A stretch of 64,000 nucleotides of DNA, taken from NCBI RefSeq assembly GCF_018638295.1, contig NZ_JABTTS010000001.1:186001-250000 (forward strand). The letters are read 5' to 3'. Made by a program: the position numbers and the translations under genes. The notes beneath the pieces are model-generated. The model saw only the letters and a program-made list of their open reading frames with translations. It made no database searches and was not told where the DNA came from. How positions within the stretch are numbered: the first letter of the stretch is position 1; every line of letters starts with the position of its first letter. This DNA is from Streptomyces sp. CHD11 (lineage in GTDB: Bacteria > Actinomycetota > Actinomycetes > Streptomycetales > Streptomycetaceae). Positions 25,595-34,278 of the stretch are shown here, piece after piece.

Positions 25595-26755
25595 TCAGGC
25601 GTCCTTCTGGGTGCGGTCGAGCTTGAGCGCCGCGAGGACGGGCGCGTCGGAGAAGCGGAACAGGTCGAGGGCGCCTTCGTCGGAGTCGGTCGTACCGGCC
25701 TCGGACCTTGCGGTGAACGGCTCCCAGGAGGGGACGACGAACAGGTCGCCGCGGGTCACCGTCCAGGACGTGTCACCGACGGTCACGACCCCCGATCCGT
25801 CGAACACCTGGTAGACGGACGAGCCGGTCTCGCGCACCGGGGCTGTCTCGGCGCCCCGGGCGACACGGTGGAACTCGGCGCGCAGGGTCGGCAGCACGTC
25901 CGAGCCGTCGTGCGGGCTGGAGTAGCGCACCGCGGCGTGGCCGGGCTCGACGGTGCCGCCGAAGCCCTCCTTCTCCAGCAGCAGCTGCTCGCGCAGGGCC
26001 GCGTTGGTGTACGCCCACTTGTACGACAGCAGCGGGCTGCCCGGCGTGGCGGGTACGGCCGACAGCGGGCGCAGGCCGGGATGGCCCCACAGCCGCTCGG
26101 AGCGCGACCGCTCGGGGGTGATCCGCTCGGCGTCGGTGATCTCGTCACGGCCGAACTCGAAGAACTGTGCCTCGGTGACGTACTGGAAGGGGATGTCGAG
26201 GCCGTCGATCCAGGCCATCGGTTCGGCGGTCGCGTTGTGGTGGGCGTGCCAGTTCCAGCCCGCCTGGGGGAGGAAGTCACCCCGGTTCATGGGCACCGGG
26301 TCGCCGCCGACGACCGTCCACACGCCCGAGCCCTCGACGACGAAGCGGAAGGCGTGCTGGGTGTGCCGGTGCTCGGGGGCGTCCTCGCCGGGCATCAGGT
26401 ACTGGATGGCCGCCCACAGGGTCGGGGTGGCGAAGGGCCGGCCGCCGAGGGAGGGGTTGGCCAGCGCGATGGCGCGGCGCTCACCCCCGCGGCCGACCGG
26501 CACCAGTGCGCCGGCCCGGTCCGCCAGCTCCCGGAGCCTCTCCCAGCGCCACAGGTGCGGCACGGCGCGCGAGCGCGGCTGGGCCGGCATCAGGTCGCCG
26601 ATCTCGGTCCACAGCGGGACGAGCAGCTCCTGCTCGAAGCCCCGGTACAGCTCTTCGAGCGCCGGGGTGACCTCGGGTTGCCCTTCCGCGGAGACGGCCT
26701 GCAGCCGGACCGGGGAACCCGTAGCGGTGTCTGGTGCGATGGAGGACTGAGTCAC
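25595..26755 (-). CDS. Gentisate 1,2-dioxygenase
   Basis: A 386-residue bicupin dioxygenase. The N-terminal cupin holds the iron-binding motif PEHRHTQHAFRFVVEG; the C-terminal cupin has SSVYQVFDGSGVVTVGD and ends GDLFVVPSWEPF. It cleaves gentisate between C1 and C2 to maleylpyruvate. The GTG at 26755 (MTQSSIAP...) is the best start although its ribosome site is weak; the extra residues upstream overlap the IclR operator. First gene of the seven-gene operon, divergent from the IclR gene. Confidence 0.92.
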   Translation of the reverse strand: MTQSSIAPDTATGSPVRLQAVSAEGQPEVTPALEELYRGFEQELLVPLWTEIGDLMPAQPRSRAVPHLWRWERLRELADRAGALVPVGRGGERRAIALANPSLGGRPFATPTLWAAIQYLMPGEDAPEHRHTQHAFRFVVEGSGVWTVVGGDPVPMNRGDFLPQAGWNWHAHHNATAEPMAWIDGLDIPFQYVTEAQFFEFGRDEITDAERITPERSRSERLWGHPGLRPLSAVPATPGSPLLSYKWAYTNAALREQLLLEKEGFGGTVEPGHAAVRYSSPHDGSDVLPTLRAEFHRVARGAETAPVRETGSSVYQVFDGSGVVTVGDTSWTVTRGDLFVVPSWEPFTARSEAGTTDSDEGALDLFRFSDAPVLAALKLDRTQKDA

Positions 26756-26794
26756 ATGGCTCAGCGTGCACCGTGTCTTCCTGGAGAACCTGTA

Positions 26795-26813
26795 GATTCT
26801 GGAGAGCAGAATC
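26795..26813. promoter_or_regulatory. Palindromic site in the gentisate/IclR divergent promoter
   Basis: Inverted repeat GATTCT, 7 nt, AGAATC, between the divergent start codons (26755 and 26831). A second TGGAGA-containing half-like element at about 26782 gives a direct repeat of CTGGAGA. This is the natural binding site for the IclR protein controlling the gentisate operon and itself. Confidence 0.55.
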
Positions 26814-26830
26814 CCGAGTGAGGCCACGCC

Positions 26831-27607
26831 ATGGACAAGCCGCTCAAGACACCCCCGCCCTACCCCATCGCCAGCGTGGACCACGCCCTGCGGGCGGCGA
26901 CGATCCTGCAGATGGAGGGGGGCGCGACCGTCTCCCGGATGGCGGAGCGGCTGGGCGTCGCCCGGTCGACCGCCCACCGGGTCCTGGCGATGCTGGTCTA
27001 CCGGGACTTCGCGGTGCAGGGCGAGGACCGGGTCTACCGGGCGGGGCCGGTGCTGGAGCTCGCGGCGCACTCGCAGTCCCTGGTGTCACGGCTGCGGGCG
27101 GCGGCCCTGCCGCATCTGCACCGGATCGTCGATCTGCTGGACGAGACCGCGAACCTGATCGTGCGCACCGGAGACACGGCCCGGTTCATCGCCAGCGTCG
27201 AGTGCAGGCAGGCCCTGCGGGTGGGGTCCCGTGAGGGCATGGTGTTCCCGGCCCACCGCACGACGGCGGGACTGCTGCTGCTCGCCGACCTGTCCGAGGA
27301 CGAGCTGGACGGGGTGTACGCCCCCGAGCGGTACCGGGACCGGCCGGGCGACCGGCCCGACCTCGCCCGGCTGCGGACCGAGCTGGCGCGGCTGCGCCGC
27401 AACGGTTTCGCCGTCAACCAGGAGCGGTCGGAGCGTGGCCTCGTCGCCGTCGGGGTGCCGGTGCGTGACCGTGACGGCTCCGCGCTGGCCGGCCTGTCGG
27501 TGTCGATGCCGGGCGTGCGCTACGACCCGCACCGCCTGCAGCCCCTGGTGGCCACGCTGGAGGCCGCGGCGCGCGCCCTGGAGACGGACCTCGCGCCGGG
27601 GCACTGA
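26831..27607 (+). CDS. IclR-family regulator of the gentisate operon
   Basis: A 258-residue IclR-type regulator: winged helix at about residues 15-75 (ATILQMEGGATVSRMAERLG, then RSTAHRVLAML) followed by the GAF-like effector domain (ETANLIVRTGD, GSREGMVFPAHRTTAG). It is transcribed away from gentisate dioxygenase with 75 nt between start codons, the usual layout for an aromatic-acid-responsive activator or repressor. Likely effectors are gentisate or 3-hydroxybenzoate (inference from context). Confidence 0.9.
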   Translation: MDKPLKTPPPYPIASVDHALRAATILQMEGGATVSRMAERLGVARSTAHRVLAMLVYRDFAVQGEDRVYRAGPVLELAAHSQSLVSRLRAAALPHLHRIVDLLDETANLIVRTGDTARFIASVECRQALRVGSREGMVFPAHRTTAGLLLLADLSEDELDGVYAPERYRDRPGDRPDLARLRTELARLRRNGFAVNQERSERGLVAVGVPVRDRDGSALAGLSVSMPGVRYDPHRLQPLVATLEAAARALETDLAPGH

Positions 27608-27666
27608 GCGCCCGCCCGGACGGGACGTTGTCTTACGTATCGGCCACTCACCTTAAGTTGTGCAGA

Positions 27667-27691
27667 TTTCATTGACGCGACGTAAAGCGAA
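27667..27691. promoter_or_regulatory. TetR-type operator C, upstream of the MFS gene
   Basis: Core ATTGACGCGACGTAAAG at 27671-27687; read on the minus strand it is the operator A sequence with three substitutions over 25 bp. It lies about 130 nt upstream of the MFS start. The flanking matches (TTCG before, GAAA after the core) extend beyond the palindrome, suggesting duplication of one ancestral promoter. Confidence 0.75.
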
Positions 27692-27822
27692 GTGTCATTC
27701 TCCACGGCACCACGCCGGACTCGCGACGTGCCCTCCCCCACCACGTCCACAGTGCCGAGCGCCTTCACGCTCTCAGGGTGCCCGTTACCGGGCCCCGCTT
27801 TCCCAGCCAGGGAGATACAGCA

Positions 27823-29463
27823 ATGACGCTCAACAACGGGGCGAGAACGTCCCAGGGCCCGACCGCGGGGGCCGCCCGGACGCCGGGCTACGCGGGAACA
27901 CTGGCCGCCGCCTGCGCCGCGGTCTTCGTGGCCCAGGTCGCGAACGCCCTGCCGGTCTCCCTGAACGGTCTCTTCCAGCAGGACCTGAACACCCATGGCT
28001 CACAACTCACCTGGATCACCGCGGCGTTCATGATCGCCGTGGTCTGCTTCGAGTTCACCTTCGGTGTCCTCGGCGATCTCTTCGGCAGGCGCAGGCTCAT
28101 CATGGCGGGTACGGCACTGGTCGCCGTGGGCAGCACCGTGGCCGCGCTCGCGCCCAATGTCCAGGTGCTGTGGATCGGCGCCGCGCTGAACGGCCTGGGC
28201 GCCGGCGCCATGTTCCCCGGCTCGCTCACCGCGATCAGCTCCGTCACCCGCAACGCGCGGGAACGTGCGCAGGCGGTGGCCCTCTGGAGCGGCTTCCTGT
28301 CCGCCGGCGCCGCCGTGTCCCCCTTGGTCGGCGGCGTGTTCGCCAAGGTCGGATCATGGCGCGGTTCCTTCTGGGTGCTCGTGGGGCTCGCCCTGGTCAG
28401 CATGGCGCTGACCGCCCTGCTGGCCACGGAGTCCAAGGCCCCCGAAGGCCGCCAACTCGACGTCCCCGGTCAGATCACCTTCGCCATCGGCCTCGTCCTG
28501 GTGCTGTTCGCCGCCGTCGAGGGCCCCGAGTCCGGCTGGACGACGCTCCCCGTGATGCTCGCCTTCGCCATCGGCGCGTGCTTCCTCGCCGCGTTCGTCC
28601 TGGTGGAACTGGGCGCCCCGTCCCCGATCTTCGACCTGAAGCTGTTCCGCAACCGGGCCTTCACCGTGTCCTCCGTCGTCGCGGTCATCGGCATGCTCGC
28701 CTTCCTGGGCGCCTGCTTCGCCACGAGCATGTGGCTGGGTCCGGTGCAGCACCAGGACCCGATCCGGGTCGCGGTTCCCTTCCTGCTGCTCCAGGGGCCC
28801 GCCTTCCTGCTCATCCCGGTCGTCTCCCGACTGCTGCACCGGGTCGCCGCGACCTGGCTGCTGACCTCCGGCTTCCTCCTGATCGCGGCGGGCAGCCTGC
28901 TGTTCTCCCGGATGGACGTCACCGACACCGGGCTCGGCGCGTTCGTCGCGCCGTCCCTGCTGATCGGCATCGGCTTCGCCCTGACCGTGAGCTCCGTGAC
29001 GGCCGTGGCGCTCAACAGCGTTCCGGCGCACCTGGCCGGCATGGCCAGCGCCACCACCAACATGCTGCGCGACCTCGGCTTCGTCCTCGGTCCCGTGGTC
29101 GTCAGCGCGGTCGCCTTCAGCGGCGCCGGTTCGGCGTTCACGGCCAACCTGGCCGGCGCGGGCCTGAACGGCGGCCAGCTGGGCGCGGCGCGGGAGATCG
29201 CCACCGCCGGTGGGCCCATCGCCGTGAACAGCCTGCCGCCCGGCGCCCCCGGTTCCGCGGCGCAGGGCGTCGCGCTGGAGGCCCTGGGCAGCGGCTTCAG
29301 CACCGCGTACGTGGTGTGCGCCGTGGCGGCCGTCGCCGCCGCCGCCCTGACCGCGTTCGGCATGATCGGCCTCAAGGGCACACTGGGGGCCGGCGACGCG
29401 GAGTCCGGCGTCCTCCCGCCCGCTGCGGACGGAAGGACGCCGGACCCGGTCACCGCGCGCTAA
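27823..29463 (+). CDS. MFS transporter, DHA2/EmrB-QacA type
   Basis: A 546-residue integral membrane protein with about 14 hydrophobic segments. The motif A loop GVLGDLFGRRR and the LNGLGAGAMFPGSLTAI motif are typical of the drug:H+ antiporter-2 family. The ATG at 27823 has GGGAGA upstream. It carries operator C in its leader, tying it to the hydrolase-operon TetR regulator, and lies next to the gentisate genes. It probably exports or imports an aromatic pathway compound. Its stop overlaps the convergent minus-strand gene by a few bases. Confidence 0.88.
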   Translation: MTLNNGARTSQGPTAGAARTPGYAGTLAAACAAVFVAQVANALPVSLNGLFQQDLNTHGSQLTWITAAFMIAVVCFEFTFGVLGDLFGRRRLIMAGTALVAVGSTVAALAPNVQVLWIGAALNGLGAGAMFPGSLTAISSVTRNARERAQAVALWSGFLSAGAAVSPLVGGVFAKVGSWRGSFWVLVGLALVSMALTALLATESKAPEGRQLDVPGQITFAIGLVLVLFAAVEGPESGWTTLPVMLAFAIGACFLAAFVLVELGAPSPIFDLKLFRNRAFTVSSVVAVIGMLAFLGACFATSMWLGPVQHQDPIRVAVPFLLLQGPAFLLIPVVSRLLHRVAATWLLTSGFLLIAAGSLLFSRMDVTDTGLGAFVAPSLLIGIGFALTVSSVTAVALNSVPAHLAGMASATTNMLRDLGFVLGPVVVSAVAFSGAGSAFTANLAGAGLNGGQLGAAREIATAGGPIAVNSLPPGAPGSAAQGVALEALGSGFSTAYVVCAVAAVAAAALTAFGMIGLKGTLGAGDAESGVLPPAADGRTPDPVTAR

Positions 29464-32400
29464 CTCAGCGGCTCGATACGGATGTTGCGGTAGCGCACCG
29501 CGTTCCCGTGGTCCTGCAGCCGGATCGCCCCGGCCGCGGGGCCTTCGGGCGCTCCGCCTCCCGTCGGACCGTCGATGGCGACGTCGTCGTGGATCTTCTT
29601 GCCGTTCCACACCACGGTGACCCGGGCGTCGGCGGTCTTGTTCCCCGCGGCGTCGTAGCGCGCCGCACGGAAGACGATGTCGTACGACTGCCAGGTCTCG
29701 GGCGCCTGGGCGGCGTTCACATCGGGGGCCTTCTTCAGATAGATCGCTCCCGCCTCGTTGTCGGCGAGTGTGGTGTCGCCGTAGGAGTCCAGGATCTGGA
29801 GTTCGTAGCGGTCCTGGAGGTAGACGCCGCTGTTGGCGCGGTCCTGCCCCGTCACGTCCGGGGGAAGCTCTGGCAGCCAGTACTCCAGGTGCAGTCGGAA
29901 GTCGTCGTAGCCGCTCTTGGTGCGGATGTCCCCGCAGCAGACCTCCATCGCCCCGCCGGTGACCGGCCACTGCGCCGGACGCCCGTCGGTGTGCTGCCAC
30001 TCCTCCAGGCCGTCGCCGTCGAACAGGGTGACCGGACCGCCGTGCCGCCGGACGGTGAGAAGGTCGAGGTTGACGTGGCCGGTGTCGCCCGTGTCGTACC
30101 GGTAGGCGACGGTGTTGTGTCCGGCCCGCAGCCGCACCGTCTCCGTCTGCGTCGACCAGGTGTCCCAGTCACCGGTGCTGCGCAGTGCGGTCTGCTTCAC
30201 CTTCTTCCCGTTGACGTACAGGGACAGCGACTTGGTGCCCTGGAAGGGGTTCGGACCGTTGGAGTAGCGCAGCCCCAGGTCGTACGTGCCTCCTCGCGGG
30301 GCCTCGACGTCGAAGGTGGTCGTGGCCCCCTCGGTGCCGTACCGGTCGACGAAGCCGCTGCCGGAGTGACCCCGGTGGTCCGTGTTGATGCCGGCCGCGC
30401 CGGTGAGGGACGCTTCCTCGGCCTCGTACAGCGGGCCCGGCGCGGGCTGCTTGCCCGGCAGTGCGTTGAGCGTGTACCAGGCCTCGGTGCTCCACAGGGT
30501 CTCGCCCGAGGCCGAGCTGAACGGACGCGGGGAGCGCAGGTGCACGACGCGGCCCGGCTCGAGTCCGTCGACGGCCAGGGTCACCTTCGTGCGGTCGCGC
30601 GACAGCCTGGCCGAGGTCACCTCCAGGGTCTCCTCGGCGATCTTGGCTCCGCCGTAGTCGCGTGTCGGGGTGTAGAGCCACTGCTCGGCCTCGTAGTGGC
30701 TGACGAGGTCGTCAGCGGTCTCCTGTGACAGGGGCTGGGTGTACTCCAGCTCGAAGCCGCCCTTCTTCACCCGCATGGCCTGGATGTCGAAGGTGTTCTT
30801 GCCGTTGGGCGACAGTTTCTGCAGGCCGTACCGGAGCTTGCCCTCCTGGCCCCAGTTGCCGTCCGCGCCCAGTCCGCCGGCGTAGATCGCGCCGTCGGGG
30901 CCCATGGTGATCCGGTTGACGCCGGCTTCGAGGCCCTGGGTGAAGCGGAAGACGGCGCCCTGGTACTGGCCCTTGACCTTCTCCAGGTAGGCACGCTGCA
31001 GACCGCCGTAGGTGACGTCACCGAACAGCATCTGCCCCTTGAACCTGCCCTTGGTCAGGTAGAGCGGCGTGCTGGGCGAGTTGGCGATCTCGTTCTGCGG
31101 GAGCCAGAGCACCGGCCGGGTCACCGGCTCGGAGTCGAAGGGGCCCGCGGGGTTGGTGAAGTGGTTGAAGAAGCGGTCCTGCTTGATGTGGACCAGTTTC
31201 GACGAAGGGAGCCAGCCGCCCTGGTTGTCGGTGGCGAAGATGTCGCCTCCGGGCCCCCAGCCGATGCCGTTCGGGGTGCGCAGACCACCGGCGATGTAAC
31301 TCACCTTGCCGGTCTTCTTGTTCACCTTGATGGTCGCGCCGCGGCCGGGTGCGGGCTGCGGGTCCGTGGTGGCGCCGCCGTAGTCGATGGCGACGGACAG
31401 GTTCAGGTAGAAGTAGCCCTTGCTGTACAGCAGTCCGAAGGCGAACTCGTGGAAGTTGCCGCCGTACGGCCAGGTGGCGATCGTCTTGAACCTGTCCATG
31501 ACGCCGTCGCCGTCACTGTCGCCCAGCTCCGTCAGCTCGTGCTTCTGGGAGACGAAGATGGTGCCGTCGACGACCTTGAGGCCCATCGGTTCCTTGAGGC
31601 CCTCCGCGATCCTGGTGGCCTTCACCTTGTCCGGGCCCGTGGTGCCGGTGACCTCGTCCATGACGTAGACCTCGCCGGCGGTGTTGTCGGTGCCGCCCCA
31701 GGTGCTCACCACCAGACGGCCGTCGGGCAGCCAGTCCATGCCGGTGACCTGCGGTTCGAAGCCCTCGGGGCGCAGGTCGGTGAGGGTGTGGTCGGGGCGT
31801 ACCGCGTTGAGCGGAAGGCCGTCACCCGGGGAATCGGTGATGCCCTCGCACTCCTTGCGGCCCGGGGCCGTGACGCGGACCACGCCGGCGTCGGTGCTCA
31901 GTGCCGCGTTCGGCACGGTCGCGAATCCGTCGGCGCCCGGCGGCTGCCAGGCGAGGGTGAGCTGCTCCCCGCCGCCGCGCTCGAAGTGGTCGATGCGCAG
32001 CGGGTGGATGCCTTCGGTGAGCTGGACGGTGCCGTCCTTGGGCTCCGCGCCGTGCAGTCCGTCGTGGTCGATGACCAGGTGGTCGTCGATCAGCAGCCGT
32101 GAGCCGTCGTCACTGGTCAGCCGGAAGGTGTACGAGCCGTCGGCCGGCACATGGATGTTGCCGGTGACCTGGGTGACGAAGTTGTCGCTGAACCCGCCGA
32201 AGTCGTCGGTGGTGCTCCAGTCGACGACGGGCATCAGCTTGTCGACGTTGGGGGTCTGTCCGGGCTTGAGGGTGCAGATCTCGTCGAGCGGGACCTGGAC
32301 GTCGAAGACACGCAGGGTGACACCGGGTTCCTGGGGCGGCACATCGGCCGCCTGCGCGGAGCCGGGCCGGGCCGATGCCGCGGGAGACACCCAGAGCCCT

Positions 32401-32471
32401 CCCGCGACGAACGTGCCGACGACGAGCCCTGTCAGCCATCTTCGGGCACGCCGGTACAGCCGTGCGTCCAT
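29460..32471 (-). CDS. Large secreted protein: PA14, PQQ-type propeller, CBM, DUF1080
   Basis: A 1003-residue exported multidomain protein. Signal peptide (RWLTGLVVGTFVAGGLWV, cleavage near residues 34-40); PA14 domain (about 45-190, VTGNIHVPADGSYTFRLTSD); glucose/sorbosone-dehydrogenase-like beta-propeller (about 215-600, FEPQVTGMDWLPDGRLVVS, GGLRTPNGIGWGPGGD); CBM6/35-like domain (about 695-815); and C-terminal DUF1080 (about 820-1002), now linked to 3-keto-glycoside processing. It probably acts on oxidised sugars or glycosides at the cell surface. No soluble partner dehydrogenase is adjacent. An imperfect palindrome lies 110-134 nt upstream of its start. Confidence 0.88.
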   Translation of the reverse strand: MDARLYRRARRWLTGLVVGTFVAGGLWVSPAASARPGSAQAADVPPQEPGVTLRVFDVQVPLDEICTLKPGQTPNVDKLMPVVDWSTTDDFGGFSDNFVTQVTGNIHVPADGSYTFRLTSDDGSRLLIDDHLVIDHDGLHGAEPKDGTVQLTEGIHPLRIDHFERGGGEQLTLAWQPPGADGFATVPNAALSTDAGVVRVTAPGRKECEGITDSPGDGLPLNAVRPDHTLTDLRPEGFEPQVTGMDWLPDGRLVVSTWGGTDNTAGEVYVMDEVTGTTGPDKVKATRIAEGLKEPMGLKVVDGTIFVSQKHELTELGDSDGDGVMDRFKTIATWPYGGNFHEFAFGLLYSKGYFYLNLSVAIDYGGATTDPQPAPGRGATIKVNKKTGKVSYIAGGLRTPNGIGWGPGGDIFATDNQGGWLPSSKLVHIKQDRFFNHFTNPAGPFDSEPVTRPVLWLPQNEIANSPSTPLYLTKGRFKGQMLFGDVTYGGLQRAYLEKVKGQYQGAVFRFTQGLEAGVNRITMGPDGAIYAGGLGADGNWGQEGKLRYGLQKLSPNGKNTFDIQAMRVKKGGFELEYTQPLSQETADDLVSHYEAEQWLYTPTRDYGGAKIAEETLEVTSARLSRDRTKVTLAVDGLEPGRVVHLRSPRPFSSASGETLWSTEAWYTLNALPGKQPAPGPLYEAEEASLTGAAGINTDHRGHSGSGFVDRYGTEGATTTFDVEAPRGGTYDLGLRYSNGPNPFQGTKSLSLYVNGKKVKQTALRSTGDWDTWSTQTETVRLRAGHNTVAYRYDTGDTGHVNLDLLTVRRHGGPVTLFDGDGLEEWQHTDGRPAQWPVTGGAMEVCCGDIRTKSGYDDFRLHLEYWLPELPPDVTGQDRANSGVYLQDRYELQILDSYGDTTLADNEAGAIYLKKAPDVNAAQAPETWQSYDIVFRAARYDAAGNKTADARVTVVWNGKKIHDDVAIDGPTGGGAPEGPAAGAIRLQDHGNAVRYRNIRIEPLS

Positions 32472-32580
32472 GCTTCCTCCTGCTGAGTCGACCGGAGGGC
32501 CGGATAACTCCGGTGCCGAATAGGCGAAACGTCAACGGTTGCGGCCGACACGCTAGGAGACTTCTACTGAACTCGTCCAT

Positions 32581-32605
32581 ACTTTGTCATCGATGAGTTC
32601 AAAGT
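32581..32605. promoter_or_regulatory. Inverted repeat upstream of the PA14/DUF1080 gene
   Basis: ACTTTG (32581-32586) and CAAAGT (32600-32605) are complementary, with the palindrome CATCGATG between them, in AT-rich sequence. It may be a repressor site or part of the promoter; the regulator is unknown. Confidence 0.35.
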
Positions 32606-32662
32606 CCGTCCCGTGGGCAGCATCTCCCCGGCGACCGGGCGTGCCGCCGGACCGGTGCGCCG

Positions 32663-33406
32663 CTACGGGGCCGCGGGAAGGCGGTAGACGGAGACGTGGG
32701 AGCGCGAATCGGCCGTGAAGGGCGCGCCATTCCAGTCCGCGTGCCTGGACTCCAGCTCGAAACCAGCCAGTTGGGCCATGAGGTCGAGCTCGGCCGGCCA
32801 GATGTAGCGGTGCGGGCTGCGCAGCAGCCGGGCCTGTTCACTCGCGTCGAACCGGAAGTGGTGCGAGACGACGTGCTGGCGCAGGACGTCATAGGTGTCC
32901 AGGCCGATGTAGCCGGGCGCGCACTCCCAGACCGTTGCCTCCTGGCCCGGGGGAAGCTTGCGCAGTTCGGGCACCCACAGCTCGACCAGGAACCGTCCGC
33001 CGGGCCCGAGATGACGGGCGGCGTTACGGAAGCACTCGACCTGCTCGGCCTGGGTGAGCAGATTGGAGATCGTGTTGTACACGAGGTAGACGAGGGTGTA
33101 TTCGCCGGGCACAGTGGTGGTCGCCATGTCCCCGATGACCACCGGGATCGCCGACTCGTCCGCCTTGGTGCGCAGTTGCGCCAGCATCGGCGGGGACAGC
33201 TCGATACCGGTCACGGGCACTCCGCGGCCGGCGAGCGGAACGGCCACCCGGCCCGTGCCGATGGCGAACTCGAGGGCCGCTCCCTCCTCCGCGAGACGGG
33301 CCAGCCGGTCCACGGCCGGCCCCAGAACCTCGGGCGCGAACATGCCCGTACCCGGCGTGTCATAACGCCGGGCGGCGTCCGCGTTCCAGATTTCCTCCTG
33401 ATTCAT
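32663..33406 (-). CDS. Class I SAM-dependent methyltransferase
   Basis: A 247-residue methyltransferase_25-like protein. Motif I is LEFAIGTGRVAVPLAGRG, and the acidic residue after the second strand is in VTGIELSPPML. The ATG at 33406 begins MNQEEIWNADAARRYD, a usual start for this family, after GGGGAGCG. Substrate unknown. It is followed upstream on the same strand by the DUF574 methyltransferase gene (59-nt gap), so the two may be cotranscribed. Confidence 0.85.
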   Translation of the reverse strand: MNQEEIWNADAARRYDTPGTGMFAPEVLGPAVDRLARLAEEGAALEFAIGTGRVAVPLAGRGVPVTGIELSPPMLAQLRTKADESAIPVVIGDMATTTVPGEYTLVYLVYNTISNLLTQAEQVECFRNAARHLGPGGRFLVELWVPELRKLPPGQEATVWECAPGYIGLDTYDVLRQHVVSHHFRFDASEQARLLRSPHRYIWPAELDLMAQLAGFELESRHADWNGAPFTADSRSHVSVYRLPAAP

Positions 33407-33465
33407 ACCGTCAACGCTCCCCGCAGGGCGGGGCGTTGTCCAATGCTTTGGGTCAGGCCCGGAGG

Positions 33466-34278
33466 TCAGGGCTTGAGGGCGAGGCCGCCGTGCTCGGCGA
33501 TGACGACCGGCTCGGGCGCGGTGGCGTCCGGACGCCACAGCTGCACCGACACGACGCCGGGGTCGACGAGCTCCAGCCCGTCGAAGAAGGCCGTGATCTC
33601 TTCGACGGTACGCAGGTTGTAGGGCACGGCGCCGCTCTCGTTGTAGGCGTCCTGGGCCTGCTCGAAGTCCGGGTCGATACCGCGCGAGCCGTCGTTGATG
33701 GAGAGATAACTGCCGGACGGCAGGGCCGCCATCAGACGGGTCACGATGGACCGCGCCTGGTCGTAGTCCGCGATGTGGCCCAGGATGTTGCTGAGGATCA
33801 GGGCGGTGGGACGCGTGAAGTCCAGTGTCTGGGCCGCGGCTTCAAGAATGCGGTCAGGGTCCAGGACGTTCGCGTCGACATAGGCCGTGGCCCCCTCCGG
33901 AGTGGAGTAGAGCAGCGCACGGGCGTGGGCCAGGACCATCGGGTCGTTGTCGACGTAGACGATGCGGGAGTCCGGCGCGATCCGCTGGGCGACCTGGTGG
34001 GTGTTGTCGGCCGTGGGCAGCCCCGTCCCGATGTCCAGGAACTGGCGTATGCCCTGCTCGGCGACCAGATGGGTGATGTTGCGCCGCAGGAAGGCCCGGC
34101 TGCTGCGGGAGATGGTGACGATCCCCGGGAAGACGGCGGTGTAGGCGTCACCGGCTTCCTCGTCGACGGGGTAGTTGTCCTTCCCCCCCAGCCAGTAGTT
34201 CCAGATGCGGGCCGAGTGCGGCACCGAGGTGTCGATCTTCTGCTGCGCTGATCCGGGCGCCGCGGCGGGGTCGGTCAT
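33466..34278 (-). CDS. DUF574 (Methyltransf_19) SAM-dependent methyltransferase
   Basis: A 270-residue member of the actinobacteria-specific DUF574 family: IDTSVPHSARIWNYWLGGKD near the start, then QFLDIGTGLPTADNTHQVAQ (SAM site), VYVDNDPMVLAHARALL and the NILGHIADYDQ segment. Streptomycetes have many copies and their substrates are unknown. The ATG at 34278 begins just before the conserved core; the frame reaches 34371 without a better start. Confidence 0.87.
   Translation of the reverse strand: MTDPAAAPGSAQQKIDTSVPHSARIWNYWLGGKDNYPVDEEAGDAYTAVFPGIVTISRSSRAFLRRNITHLVAEQGIRQFLDIGTGLPTADNTHQVAQRIAPDSRIVYVDNDPMVLAHARALLYSTPEGATAYVDANVLDPDRILEAAAQTLDFTRPTALILSNILGHIADYDQARSIVTRLMAALPSGSYLSINDGSRGIDPDFEQAQDAYNESGAVPYNLRTVEEITAFFDGLELVDPGVVSVQLWRPDATAPEPVVIAEHGGLALKP

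Noticed and set aside
27660..30728. 1022-residue plus-strand open frame
   Set aside because: Runs out of frame through the MFS gene and antisense through the DUF1080 protein gene; no homology-like features.
32663..34278. Two adjacent methyltransferase genes as part of a natural-product cluster
   Set aside because: No polyketide, peptide synthetase, terpene or RiPP genes are nearby; DUF574 proteins are common singletons in Streptomyces.
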